From Pseudomonadota bacterium (GTDB taxonomy: Bacteria; Pseudomonadota; Gammaproteobacteria; Burkholderiales; SG8-39): a stretch of 15,730 nucleotides of DNA. Made by a program: the position numbers and the translations under genes. The notes below the pieces were generated by a model. It was not told where the DNA came from. It worked only from the letters and a program-made list of their open reading frames with translations, and ran no database searches. The stretch spans positions 1 to 15,730 of the forward strand of contig JAJZUN010000014.1 of the NCBI GenBank assembly GCA_021848555.1, given 5' to 3'. Positions 1-6,610 of this stretch are shown piece after piece. How positions within the stretch are numbered: position 1 is the first letter of the stretch; every line of letters starts with the position of its first letter.

Positions 1-1044
1 GTAGAGATTGACCGTCGGATCGCAGTGCCCCGGCACCAGCAGCAGTTTCGCGCCCAGGGCCGGCGCATTCGCGCCGGGCGCGATGGCGAGCACTCCGTGC
101 TCATCCGAAGCCTTGACGTACTCCACGCCCGGCAGGCCCCACACCTGCGGCATGCCGGAATCGACGCTCGAGGCCTTGAGCCCGGCGTCGACCACCGCGC
201 GCGCGGGCGCAGGCCGGCTCATCACCGTGGTCCACACGAACAGGCTCTGCTCGAAGCGCGGCCAGTCCGCGTCGAATTCGTTGCGGTTGTAGTCCGCGTC
301 CATGAATAGATAGGAGCCGGGCTGCAACTCGTCGTAGGCGCCGCTCGCGAGTTCCAGCGGAAAGCTGCCGGTGCCGGCGCCGGTGACCGTGGCGCAGGCG
401 ATGCCGCTTTGTTCGATCAGCTCGCGCGTCGTCTGCACCAGTTCCACCGCCCGACCGATCGCACTGCGCCTATCGGCCACGCGGCGCAGGTGCTGCGCGC
501 CGCCGTGATAGGCCTGCAGGCCGGCGAAACGCAGATTGCGGCTGGCGGCTATGCTGCGCGCCAGCGCCAGCGCCGGTGCGCCGGGTTCGACGCCGCAGCG
601 ATCGGCGCCGACGTTGATTTCCACCAGCGCGTCGATGCGCACACCCGCGCGCGCCGCAGCCGCGTCCAGTTCGAACACGTTCTCGGCCGCATCGACGCAA
701 ACGGCCAGCCGTGCCTTGCGCGCGAGCGCCGCCAGGCGCGCCAGCTTGCCCGATCCCACGACTTCATTGGCGATCAGCACATCCTTTATGCCGCCCGCGA
801 CCAGCGCCTCAGCCTCGCTCACCTTCTGGCAGCACACGCCCGCCGCGCCCGCCGCGACCTGGCGCAGCGCGATCTCGGCGCACTTGTGGCTTTTCGCATG
901 CGGGCGCAGGCGCACCGGTTTGCCGCGCACCGCGTCGGCCATGCGGCCGAGATTGCGCTCGAGCGCATCCAGATCGAGGATCAGCGCGGGCGTGTCCACG
1001 GCGGCGAGCGGCATGCCGATGCTGGCTGGGGCGGAGGTGATCAT
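1..1044 (-). CDS. D-threonine aldolase-like PLP enzyme (alanine racemase N-terminal fold), 3' end cut by window edge
   Basis: The minus-strand frame stays open for 348 codons to base 1, so the C-terminus lies outside the window. Near the N-terminus is DTPALILDLDALERN, then RPHAKSHK, whose first lysine (about residue 51) is the expected Schiff-base lysine for PLP. The visible end reads PGHCDPTVNLY; in D-threonine aldolases the His and Asp of this HCD motif (here about H340 and D342) bind the divalent metal. The family is usually about 370-380 aa, so roughly 25-30 residues are missing. Family members cleave D-threonine or other D-3-hydroxy amino acids to glycine plus an aldehyde, or act as D-serine or 3-hydroxyaspartate dehydratases; the exact substrate cannot be told here. 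Neither the ATG at 1044 nor an in-frame ATG at 1074 has a clear ribosome binding site. The gene is divergent from the SDR-gnd-gntK operon. Confidence 0.88.
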   Translation of the reverse strand, partial: MITSAPASIGMPLAAVDTPALILDLDALERNLGRMADAVRGKPVRLRPHAKSHKCAEIALRQVAAGAAGVCCQKVSEAEALVAGGIKDVLIANEVVGSGKLARLAALARKARLAVCVDAAENVFELDAAAARAGVRIDALVEINVGADRCGVEPGAPALALARSIAASRNLRFAGLQAYHGGAQHLRRVADRRSAIGRAVELVQTTRELIEQSGIACATVTGAGTGSFPLELASGAYDELQPGSYLFMDADYNRNEFDADWPRFEQSLFVWTTVMSRPAPARAVVDAGLKASSVDSGMPQVWGLPGVEYVKASDEHGVLAIAPGANAPALGAKLLLVPGHCDPTVNLY

Positions 1045-1413
1045 GGATGCAGACACGCGAAGTACGGGAGACATGCCATTCTATACGCGTATTGAACGCG
1101 GTCGCATGCGACCAATGGGCCTGCGCGCTTCGCACGACCGAAAAATCGTCCGAACTTGGATAGAAGGCAGACCCGTGCCGTTGTTGCTTTTATCCGTAAC
1201 CGTGATTTCTGTACGGATGCGCTTTTTATCCGTACAGAAATCACGGTTGGCGCGCGCAGCGCGCAACTCCGCTCCTGGCACGCGATGCTGATCGAGGCTC
1301 ACCTACCTTCGCCCCGCAGCCGGCCCACTTGCCGATGCGGTAAGATTGCGGCGTTTGCGCTGCTGCGCCGCTCGGCAACGCGCGCGTGAAACGCTCTCGC
1401 AAAAGGACCGATC
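1045..1413. other. Divergent intergenic region between the aldolase-like gene and the SDR operon
   Basis: This 369-bp gap holds no convincing gene; the open frames crossing it have no family features. It contains a perfect 21-bp inverted repeat (1198-1248), described separately. It also has a widely spaced 7-bp inverted pair, TTGCCGA (1329-1335) and TCGGCAA (1372-1378), in what would be the SDR leader. Both flanking genes are transcribed away from here, so promoters must lie in this stretch, but I see no strong -35/-10 pair. The ribosome binding site of the SDR gene (AAGGA, 1403-1407) is at its right end. Confidence 0.6.
1198..1248. repeat. Perfect 21-bp inverted repeat with a 9-nt loop, plus a competing upstream hairpin
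   Basis: The left arm is 1198-1218 (begins AACCGTGATTTCTG) and the right arm 1228-1248 (ends CAGAAATCACGGTT). All 21 positions are complementary, with loop GCGCTTTTT at 1219-1227. A direct repeat, GCTTTTATCCGTA at 1186-1198 and GCTTTTTATCCGTA at 1221-1234, overlaps it. As a result ATCCGTA at 1192-1198 can instead pair with TACGGAT at 1212-1218. Its place between divergent genes argues against a simple transcription terminator. An operator, a regulatory RNA structure or a remnant of a small mobile repeat are all possible. Confidence 0.85.
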
Positions 1414-2295
1414 ATGTTCCAACCCGGATTGTTCAAAGGCAAGCGCATCCTGGTCACCGGCGGCGGCACCGGGCTCGGCCGCGAGATGGTGGACAAATAC
1501 CTGGAGCTGGGCGCCGACATTTACATCTGCGGCCGGCGCAAGGAAGTGCTGGAGCAGACGGCGAAAGAGCTGATGCAAAAGCGCGGCGGCTCGGTCAAGA
1601 CGCATGCCATCGACATCCGCGACGCCGAAAGCGTGGACAAAATGATCGAATCGATCTGGAACGACGGCGGACCGCTCACCGGCCTGGTGAACAACGCCGC
1701 CGGCAATTTCATCAGCCGCACCGAGGACCTGTCGCACCGCGGCTTCGACGCCATCGCCAACACCGTTTTTCACGGCACCTTCTACACCACCCATGCCGTG
1801 GGCAAGCGCTGGATCAAGGGTGGCGACAAGGGCAGCGTCCTGTCTATCGTCGTCACCTGGGTCTGGACCGGCTCGCCCTTCGTCGTCCCCTCGGCCATGT
1901 CCAAGGCCGGCATCAGCGTGATGACCCAGTCGCTGGCGGTGGAATGGGGCCGCTACGGCATACGCCTGAACGCGATCGCCCCCGGCCTGTTTCCCACCGA
2001 TGGCGCCGGCAAGCGCCTGTATCCGGGCAAGGACGGCAAGGACCGCGACGCCGCAAAAGCCAATCCCATGGGCCGTTACGGCCGCATGCCCGAACTGCAG
2101 AACCTCGCCTGCTTTCTCATGGCCGACGGCTGCGAATGGTTGAGCGGCCAGACCATCGCCCTGGACGGCGCCGGCTGGCAGGCCAACGGCGGCGGATTCA
2201 GCCAGATGCTGAACTGGGGCGATGCCGAATGGGAGGACGCGCGCGCGCTGATCAAGGCGCAAAACGACAAAGACAAGGCGCAGCGTTCAGTATGA
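1414..2295 (+). CDS. SDR oxidoreductase resembling 2,4-dienoyl-CoA reductase
   Basis: This 293-aa protein is a short-chain dehydrogenase/reductase with a Rossmann nucleotide motif TGGGTGLG (residues 15-22), the structural motif NNAAGNF (93-99) and a C-terminal SGQTIALDGAG (244-254). NNAAGNF and VVPSAMSKAG are typical of 2,4-dienoyl-CoA reductases, which use Ser-x3-Lys (here S160 and K164) instead of the usual Tyr-x3-Lys. By alignment from memory with mammalian DECR1, the position of its catalytic Tyr199 is Trp149 here, which is odd. A good ribosome binding site, AAGGA, lies 6 nt before the ATG. The stop overlaps the next start (ATGA), so it is translationally coupled to gnd and gntK. That context suggests a sugar or sugar-acid substrate as an alternative to enoyl-CoA; the real substrate is unknown. 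Confidence 0.9.
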   Translation: MFQPGLFKGKRILVTGGGTGLGREMVDKYLELGADIYICGRRKEVLEQTAKELMQKRGGSVKTHAIDIRDAESVDKMIESIWNDGGPLTGLVNNAAGNFISRTEDLSHRGFDAIANTVFHGTFYTTHAVGKRWIKGGDKGSVLSIVVTWVWTGSPFVVPSAMSKAGISVMTQSLAVEWGRYGIRLNAIAPGLFPTDGAGKRLYPGKDGKDRDAAKANPMGRYGRMPELQNLACFLMADGCEWLSGQTIALDGAGWQANGGGFSQMLNWGDAEWEDARALIKAQNDKDKAQRSV

Positions 2296-3215
2296 AACCA
2301 GCGCTGCGCATCGGCATGATAGGGCTGGGGCGCATGGGCGCGAACATGGCGCGCCGCCTCGCGCGCGGCGGTGCGCGCGTCGCCGCCTGGGACCGTGCCG
2401 CGGCGGCGCGGCGCGCGCTCGCGGGCGAGCGCCGCGTCGTTATCGCGCCTGACCTCGCAGCCCTGGTTCAGGGGCTGGCGTCACCGCGCGTCATCTGGCT
2501 GATGCTGCCCGCGGGCAAGGCGAGCGAAGACACCCTCGCGCGGCTCCTGCCGCTGCTCGCCAAAGGCGACGTGCTCATCGACGGCGCCAATGCCAATTAC
2601 AAGGACAGCATGCGCCGCGCGGCGGAACTCGCTGCGCGCGGTCTGCACTACGTCGACGCCGGCGTCTCCGGCGGCATCTGGGGCCTCGCCAAGGGCTACA
2701 CCATCATGCTCGGCGGCGAGGCGCGCGCGGTGCGGCGCGTGGCGCCCTATGCCAGACTGCTCGCGCCGCCCAAGGGCTGGCTGCATTGCGGTCCCAGCGG
2801 CGCCGGCCACTATGTGAAAATGATCCACAACGGCATCGAGTACGGCTTGATGCAGGCCTACGCCGAGGGCTTCGCCCTGCTTGCCGGCAAGCGCGGCTTC
2901 GCGCTCGATCTCGCCGCGGTGGCCGAGCTGTGGCGCCACGGCAGCGTGGTGCGCTCCTGGCTGCTCGACCTGATCGCGGAAAACCTCAAGCGCGACGCCA
3001 CGCTGGAGGGCATCGCGCCGGTGGTCGCCGACTCGGGCGAAGGCCGCTGGACCGCGATCGAAGCGGTGGAGCTCGGGGTGCCGGCGCCGGTGATCAGCCT
3101 GGCGCTGGCGATGCGCTTTGCAAGCCAGGGCCAGGGCGACTACGGCGCGAAACAATTGGCGCAGCTGCGCAATAGCTTCGGCGGCCACGCCGTGAGCAAA
3201 CAAAGCAAATCGTGA
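2292..3215 (+). CDS. gnd: 6-phosphogluconate dehydrogenase, decarboxylating, short (about 300-aa) form
   Basis: This protein oxidises and decarboxylates 6-phosphogluconate to ribulose 5-phosphate in the cytoplasm. Its 307 aa match the short form of the family rather than the 470-aa E. coli type. It begins with the Rossmann motif GMIGLGRMGANMARRL. It carries GVSGGIWGLAKGYTIMLGG (about 124-142) and the catalytic stretch GAGHYVKMIHNGIEYG, with K176, N180 and E183. The second strand ends in VAAWDR (D34); an acidic residue at this place usually favours NAD over NADP, so NAD preference is inferred. The ATG at 2292 overlaps the SDR stop by ATGA. A longer in-frame opening runs upstream through the SDR gene, but it is only the shadow frame. 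The stop overlaps the GTG start of gntK, so the three genes form one operon. Confidence 0.93.
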   Translation: MKPALRIGMIGLGRMGANMARRLARGGARVAAWDRAAAARRALAGERRVVIAPDLAALVQGLASPRVIWLMLPAGKASEDTLARLLPLLAKGDVLIDGANANYKDSMRRAAELAARGLHYVDAGVSGGIWGLAKGYTIMLGGEARAVRRVAPYARLLAPPKGWLHCGPSGAGHYVKMIHNGIEYGLMQAYAEGFALLAGKRGFALDLAAVAELWRHGSVVRSWLLDLIAENLKRDATLEGIAPVVADSGEGRWTAIEAVELGVPAPVISLALAMRFASQGQGDYGAKQLAQLRNSFGGHAVSKQSKS

Positions 3216-3697
3216 TCGTGATTTTGATGGGCGTGACCGGCTGCGGCAAAACCACGGTCGGTGCGCAGCTGGCGCATGACTGCGGCTGGGCATTTTTCGA
3301 CGCCGACGACTTCCACCCGGCGGCCAACGTCGCCAAGATGAAAGGCGGCGCGCCGCTCACCGACGAAGACCGCTGGCCCTGGCTGGATCGCCTGAATTCC
3401 CTGCTGCTCGAGCACGAGCGTGAGGGCAAGAGCCTGGTGCTGGCGTGCTCGGCGCTGAAACAGGCGTATCGCGATCGCCTCGCCCGCGGCTGTGCCGCGG
3501 CACGTTTCGTTCTTCTCGACGGCGACCGGGCGCTGATCCGCGCGCGCCTCGCCGCGCGACAGGGGCATTACATGAACCCGAAACTGCTGGCCTCGCAGTT
3601 CGCCATCCTCGAGCGGCCGCAGGACGCGCTGCGGCTGGATGCGGCCGATGACCCAACCACGCTGGTGAAGATCATCAGGAAATCGCTGGTGGTTTAA
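3212..3697 (+). CDS. gntK: Gluconokinase
   Basis: This 161-aa kinase phosphorylates D-gluconate with ATP to 6-phosphogluconate, the substrate of the gene just upstream. Its P-loop is GVTGCGKTT (residues 7-15). The family signature DADDFHPAANVAKM (30-43), with its following GAPLTDEDRWPWL, is complete, as is LACSALKQAYRDRLR-like sequence further on. Length is normal for the thermoresistant GntK family (about 160-175 aa). The start is a GTG that shares GTGA with the gnd stop, so translation is probably coupled; no strong ribosome binding site of its own is seen. No gluconate permease follows; the next large gene is the convergent hsdM, so uptake must be encoded elsewhere. Confidence 0.95.
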   Translation: MIVILMGVTGCGKTTVGAQLAHDCGWAFFDADDFHPAANVAKMKGGAPLTDEDRWPWLDRLNSLLLEHEREGKSLVLACSALKQAYRDRLARGCAAARFVLLDGDRALIRARLAARQGHYMNPKLLASQFAILERPQDALRLDAADDPTTLVKIIRKSLVV

Positions 3698-3805
3698 CGT
3701 CAAGATTTGGTGGACCAGCGAACCGCCACTTGGAAACGTTCGCTCTACCTAGACTGCAGACAATTCGCAAGGTTTAATTTCGCCGCGATCGAACAGGAGG
3801 CGGTG

Positions 3806-3865
3806 ATGAGTTTCGTCCGCGATCAGAAAGACCCCGCGCGTCTTAGTGATTTATTTCACTCGTAG
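3806..3865 (+). CDS. Possible 19-aa small ORF or truncated gene start with a strong ribosome binding site
   Basis: An ATG at 3806 follows AGGAGG (3795-3800) at ideal spacing and opens a 19-codon frame, MSFVRDQKDPARLSDLFHS, ended by TAG. I recognise no family. It lies 108 nt after gntK on the same strand and stops 11 nt before the end of hsdM, at the left border of the restriction island. It may be a genuine small peptide, a leader peptide, or the surviving 5' end of a gene cut when the island arrived. Short chance ORFs are common, so only the quality of the binding site supports it. Confidence 0.3.
   Translation: MSFVRDQKDPARLSDLFHS
3828..3860. terminator. Weak tandem hairpins between convergent gntK and hsdM
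   Basis: There are two small stems: AAGAC (3828-3832) with GTCTT (3840-3844), and AGTGA (3845-3849) with TCACT (3856-3860). They lie between the convergent gntK and hsdM ends. On the minus strand the first stem is followed by a short T-containing stretch. The stems are only 5 bp, so termination here is a guess from position. Confidence 0.22.
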
Positions 3866-3876
3866 CTTTCGCAGCT

Positions 3877-5373
3877 TCACCCAGACCGCCCCCTCAACTC
3901 CGCCGCCACCGCGGTAAACTGATCCAACGCAGCCTGCAAATCCTCTGCGATTTCCTGGGCCAGCACGTCCGGCTCCGGCAGATTGTCCGAATCCTCCAAG
4001 CTCTTGTCCTTGAGCCAGAAGATATCGAGGTTGAGCTTGTCGCGCTTGGCCAGCTCCTCATAGCTGAACGAGCGCCACCTGCCTTCCGAATTTGCCTCGG
4101 TCCACAATGCTTGCCGTTCATGCCGGTTTTCCGGGTTATAGCAGGCGACGAACTCGTCCAGATCGGTGCGCTTAAGAGAATTGGTCTTCAGCGTGAAATG
4201 CATGTTGGTGCGCAGGTCATACACCCACAGCCTTGTGGTCCAGGGCGCTTCCTGCGCCGGTCGTGCGTCGAAGAACAGCACGTTCGCCTTCACGCCCTGC
4301 GCGTAAAAGATCCCCGTGGGCAGGCGCAGCAGCGTGTGCACTTCGAAGTTCTTCAGCAGGTTGCGCCTTACGGTTTCGCCCGCGCCGCCCTCGAACAGCA
4401 CGTTGTCCGGCAGCACCACGGCGCAGCGGCCGTTGATTTTCAGCAGCGTCTTGATGTGCTGCAGGAAATTGAGCTGCTTGTTTTTCGTCGTGGTCCAGAA
4501 ATCGTCGCGGGAATAGGAGTGGTCCTCCTTCTCCAGATCACCCTCCTCCGTGACGATCGCGATGCTGGATTTCTTGCCGAACGGCGGATTGGTGAGCACC
4601 ATGGAAAAGCGCTCGCCCGGATCGTTGGCAAGGCTATCCACGCCGGAGCGGATCGGGCAGGGATCGGCGTTGATCCCGTGCAGGTAGATGTTCATGATCG
4701 CCAGGCGCGCCGTTCCCGGCACCAGCTCCCAGCCGTGGGCGAAATCCTCGCGCAGGTGCTTCTTCTGCTCCGGGTCGAGTTCCTTGCCGTAGCGCTCGGT
4801 TACGTAGGCGTGCGCGGCGAGCAGGAAACCGGCCGTGCCGCAGGCCGGATCGCACACGCGGTCCTCAGGCCCAGGCCGCATCACGTCCACCATCGCCTTG
4901 ATCAGCTCCCGCGGCGTGAAGTACTGGCCCGCGCCCTTGGGCGATTCCGCCGCGCTCTTGGCGAGCAGGCCTTCGTAAATGTCGCCCTTCACGTCGGCTT
5001 CGAGGGACAGCCACTGCTCCGGGTTGATCAGATCGACGATCAGGCGCTTCAGCGTGGCCGGGTTCTGGATGTCGGGCCGCGCCTTCTTGAAAATCTCGCC
5101 GAGCATGCCCGGCTTCTTGCCCAACTCGTCGAGCACGTGGCGGTAATGCACTTCCAGCGCATCGCCGTCTTTTGCCAGCAGGCTCTCCCAGCCCAGCTCC
5201 GGCGGCACGATGGGCGTGCGCTTGTGCGGCGGCAATGTCTGCTCGTGCGCCATTTTCAGGAACAGCAGAAAGGTGATCTGCTCCGTGTAGGCCATGTACG
5301 ACAGCCCGTCGTCGCGCAGCACGTGCGCGAAGTTCCAGGCCTTGTTGACGATCTGCTGGGTGGCGTTGTTCAC
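3877..5373 (-). CDS. hsdM: Type I restriction-modification DNA methyltransferase subunit
   Basis: This 498-aa protein is the N6-adenine methyltransferase subunit, which with HsdS methylates the recognition sequence and with HsdR also forms the nuclease complex. The N-terminal HsdM_N-type helical part begins VNKAWNFAHVLRDDGLSY. KGAGQYFTPRELI (146-158) leads into the catalytic domain. The SAM-binding motif is DPACGTAGFL (175-184) and the catalytic motif NPPFGKK (262-268). Length is normal for the family. The start is GTG at 5373 with only a weak upstream GAG as ribosome binding site. A copy of the 33-bp palindromic element ends 33 nt before the start, in the place expected for regulation. The gene is separated from hsdS by the nucleotidyltransferase gene, the toxin pair and the DUF429-like gene, so it must be expressed from its own or the nucleotidyltransferase promoter. 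Confidence 0.96.
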   Translation of the reverse strand: MNNATQQIVNKAWNFAHVLRDDGLSYMAYTEQITFLLFLKMAHEQTLPPHKRTPIVPPELGWESLLAKDGDALEVHYRHVLDELGKKPGMLGEIFKKARPDIQNPATLKRLIVDLINPEQWLSLEADVKGDIYEGLLAKSAAESPKGAGQYFTPRELIKAMVDVMRPGPEDRVCDPACGTAGFLLAAHAYVTERYGKELDPEQKKHLREDFAHGWELVPGTARLAIMNIYLHGINADPCPIRSGVDSLANDPGERFSMVLTNPPFGKKSSIAIVTEEGDLEKEDHSYSRDDFWTTTKNKQLNFLQHIKTLLKINGRCAVVLPDNVLFEGGAGETVRRNLLKNFEVHTLLRLPTGIFYAQGVKANVLFFDARPAQEAPWTTRLWVYDLRTNMHFTLKTNSLKRTDLDEFVACYNPENRHERQALWTEANSEGRWRSFSYEELAKRDKLNLDIFWLKDKSLEDSDNLPEPDVLAQEIAEDLQAALDQFTAVAAELRGRSG

Positions 5374-5406
5374 GGTTTGGCTCGCATGCGTAAAGGGATG
5401 GAACGA

Positions 5407-5439
5407 TTGTGGAATAGAATTTGTTCGTATTCCACAATC
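5407..5439. repeat. 33-bp palindromic element, left copy
   Basis: The arms TTGTGGAATA (5407-5416) and TATTCCACAA (5428-5437) are perfect inverted repeats with an 11-nt centre. The pairing extends outwards to GATTG and CAATC (5405-5439). Read on the plus strand it matches the minus-strand reading of 6480-6512 at 30 of 33 bases, including 8 of 11 in the centre. The two copies are therefore inverted with respect to each other around the nucleotidyltransferase gene. Its right arm overlaps that gene's stop codon (5438-5440), and it lies just upstream of hsdM. It could be an operator for hsdM or one end of a gene cassette. Confidence 0.9.
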
Positions 5440-6469
5440 AGACCAGAGGGGCGAGCAGGCCCGCCGCCTCGGGGAAATCTTTTTCGAGCAGGCCTATTGC
5501 GCGCGTGGCCCCTGCCTTCGCCTTGGAGCGCAGAGTCTTGTCCATGGCGTCGATCGCGTCGTGCAACATGAATTCCTGGTCTTGCGACATGGCCGCCGCC
5601 AGCAGCGCCGCCTGAGCCACGTCCTTCCGGCTCTTCGGATCGTTGCCGCCGCGCAGGGTGTACACCGCGAGCTTGTGCACGCAAAAGCGCCCGCCATGCG
5701 GCACGGTAATCGGGACGATGCGCTCGCGTCCGAGCAATACCGACTGCGTCGCCTGCTCCAGCAGGTATTTGAGGTGCGGCAAGCCGGTCGCGTGCGCACC
5801 CAGTTCGCGCACGGCCACGGTTTTAAAGGGCGCGCCCTTTGCCGGGACCAACAGATCCACCTTGAGCTTCTTGCCACGCACCTTGAACGACGTCGGCGGC
5901 TCCTTGCGCTTCAACTGCGGAACCTCGTGAAACGGCAACCCCGTCTCGCCCAGCAATTTGAGCAGGCCGCCCTGCGGCAGCGCGGCGATCTGGATCGGTT
6001 CGGCGCGCGCAAGGTCCACGTCCTCGGTCATGGCGAAGGACGTGGCCGCGACGCCCAGTTCATTCAGGATCGCCCCGAACGCATGCGTGCCGACCAGAAC
6101 CCCGCCGTTGCCGAAAATGCCAGCGTTGAACAACGCTGCCACGGTGACCAATGCGGAGTTGTCGGTGCTGTGGAAACCTACCTTGCGCAAGTCGCGGCTG
6201 TAACCCGCCAGGATCGCGGCCTCGCTGATTTCCGCGACCGCCTGCTCCACCTTGGCCGCAGTGCCTTTGTCGCTCTCAGGGCCGAGGTATTCGGTGATGC
6301 GTTTGCCGGACGCGTCGTAGCGGTAGCGATAGACGAATTGGCCGCCGGCGCGCTTTTCGGTGCGGAGGCTGCCTGCGGTCAGCAGCGGGATTTGCCGCTG
6401 TGCGAGCGCAAGTTCCTTCGCCTGGGCGTAGGCTGTCCGAAACGACAGATCGAAGAATTTGAGTTTCAA
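5438..6469 (-). CDS. GSU2403-like nucleotidyltransferase-fold protein (NTP_transf_8 type)
   Basis: This 343-aa protein resembles the GSU2403 family of nucleotidyltransferase-fold proteins, related in fold to the toxins of AbiE-type and MNT systems. An N-terminal region with QFVYRYRYDASGKRITEYLGPE (44-65) precedes the catalytic part. There VGTHAFG (126-132) stands for the usual GS motif, TEDVDLA (148-154) gives the paired aspartates D150 and D152, and LKVDLL (202-207) gives a third, D205. HKLAVYTLRGGNDPKSRKD (265-283) is the typical later helix region. The likely role is transfer of a nucleotide to RNA or protein in defence or toxicity; the target is unknown. The start is TTG at 6469: an in-frame TAA lies upstream and no ATG is available before residue 147. 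The gene fits almost exactly between two inverted 33-bp elements, and no partner antitoxin is fused or adjacent on its strand. Confidence 0.75.
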   Translation of the reverse strand: MKLKFFDLSFRTAYAQAKELALAQRQIPLLTAGSLRTEKRAGGQFVYRYRYDASGKRITEYLGPESDKGTAAKVEQAVAEISEAAILAGYSRDLRKVGFHSTDNSALVTVAALFNAGIFGNGGVLVGTHAFGAILNELGVAATSFAMTEDVDLARAEPIQIAALPQGGLLKLLGETGLPFHEVPQLKRKEPPTSFKVRGKKLKVDLLVPAKGAPFKTVAVRELGAHATGLPHLKYLLEQATQSVLLGRERIVPITVPHGGRFCVHKLAVYTLRGGNDPKSRKDVAQAALLAAAMSQDQEFMLHDAIDAMDKTLRSKAKAGATRAIGLLEKDFPEAAGLLAPLV

Positions 6470-6479
6470 GGCTGTGCTG

Positions 6480-6512
6480 GATTGTGGAATACGATCAGAT
6501 TATATTCCACAA
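6480..6512. repeat. 33-bp palindromic element, right copy
   Basis: The arms TTGTGGAATA (6482-6491) and TATTCCACAA (6503-6512) are perfect inverted repeats with an 11-nt centre. They lie 12 nt before the TTG start of the nucleotidyltransferase gene. The element is the inverted counterpart of 5407-5439 (30 of 33 bases). Read on the minus strand its left arm runs into TATAAT, so it covers a probable promoter; a protein bound here would block transcription of the gene. Confidence 0.9.
6499..6504 (-). promoter_or_regulatory. Probable -10 box of the nucleotidyltransferase gene
   Basis: On the minus strand 6504-6499 reads TATAAT, a perfect -10 hexamer embedded in the palindrome. It would place transcription start near 6492, about 23 nt before the TTG start. 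No good -35 is seen at 16-18 nt (TTCTTC at 6527-6522 is the nearest), so an activator or a weak promoter is possible. Confidence 0.5.
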
Positions 6513-6566
6513 CGTCCACTAGAAGAATACGGCATGAGCCGGCTTGGCATCTGCCATTGTTGCTGG

Positions 6567-6584
6567 TGATATAATAAACATATC
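6567..6584 (+). promoter_or_regulatory. Extended -10 promoter with small operator for the antitoxin-toxin pair
   Basis: TGATATAAT (6567-6575) is an extended -10 element with perfect TATAAT. GATAT (6568-6572) and ATATC (6580-6584) form an inverted repeat with a 7-nt centre across it, the usual arrangement for autorepression by an antitoxin. TTGGCA (6544-6549) resembles a -35 but is 20 nt away, too far to count on. Confidence 0.55.
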
Positions 6585-6610
6585 AATCAGGCCGATCGTC
6601 GAGGTCACTC

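Noticed and set aside
409..1291. Several plus-strand open frames across the aldolase-like gene.
   Set aside because: They are composition shadows: Ala/Arg-rich, without family motifs, opposite a gene whose conserved PLP and metal motifs are clear.
1386..2291. Long plus-strand opening in frame with gnd that runs through the SDR gene, suggesting a 609-aa fused protein.
   Set aside because: Its upstream part is an Arg/Gly/His-rich shadow of the SDR gene in another frame; the ATG at 2292, with the ATGA overlap, gives a normal-length 6-phosphogluconate dehydrogenase.
6534..6569. An 11-codon frame (MSRLGICHCCW) upstream of the antitoxin gene, considered as a leader peptide.
   Set aside because: No ribosome binding site, and it ends inside the -10 region of the antitoxin promoter, so it would not be on that transcript.
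4111..6574. Long plus-strand open frames (486 and 426 codons) opposite hsdM and the nucleotidyltransferase gene.
   Set aside because: No recognisable motifs, and both are antisense to genes with intact catalytic motifs; long antisense frames are expected at this GC content.
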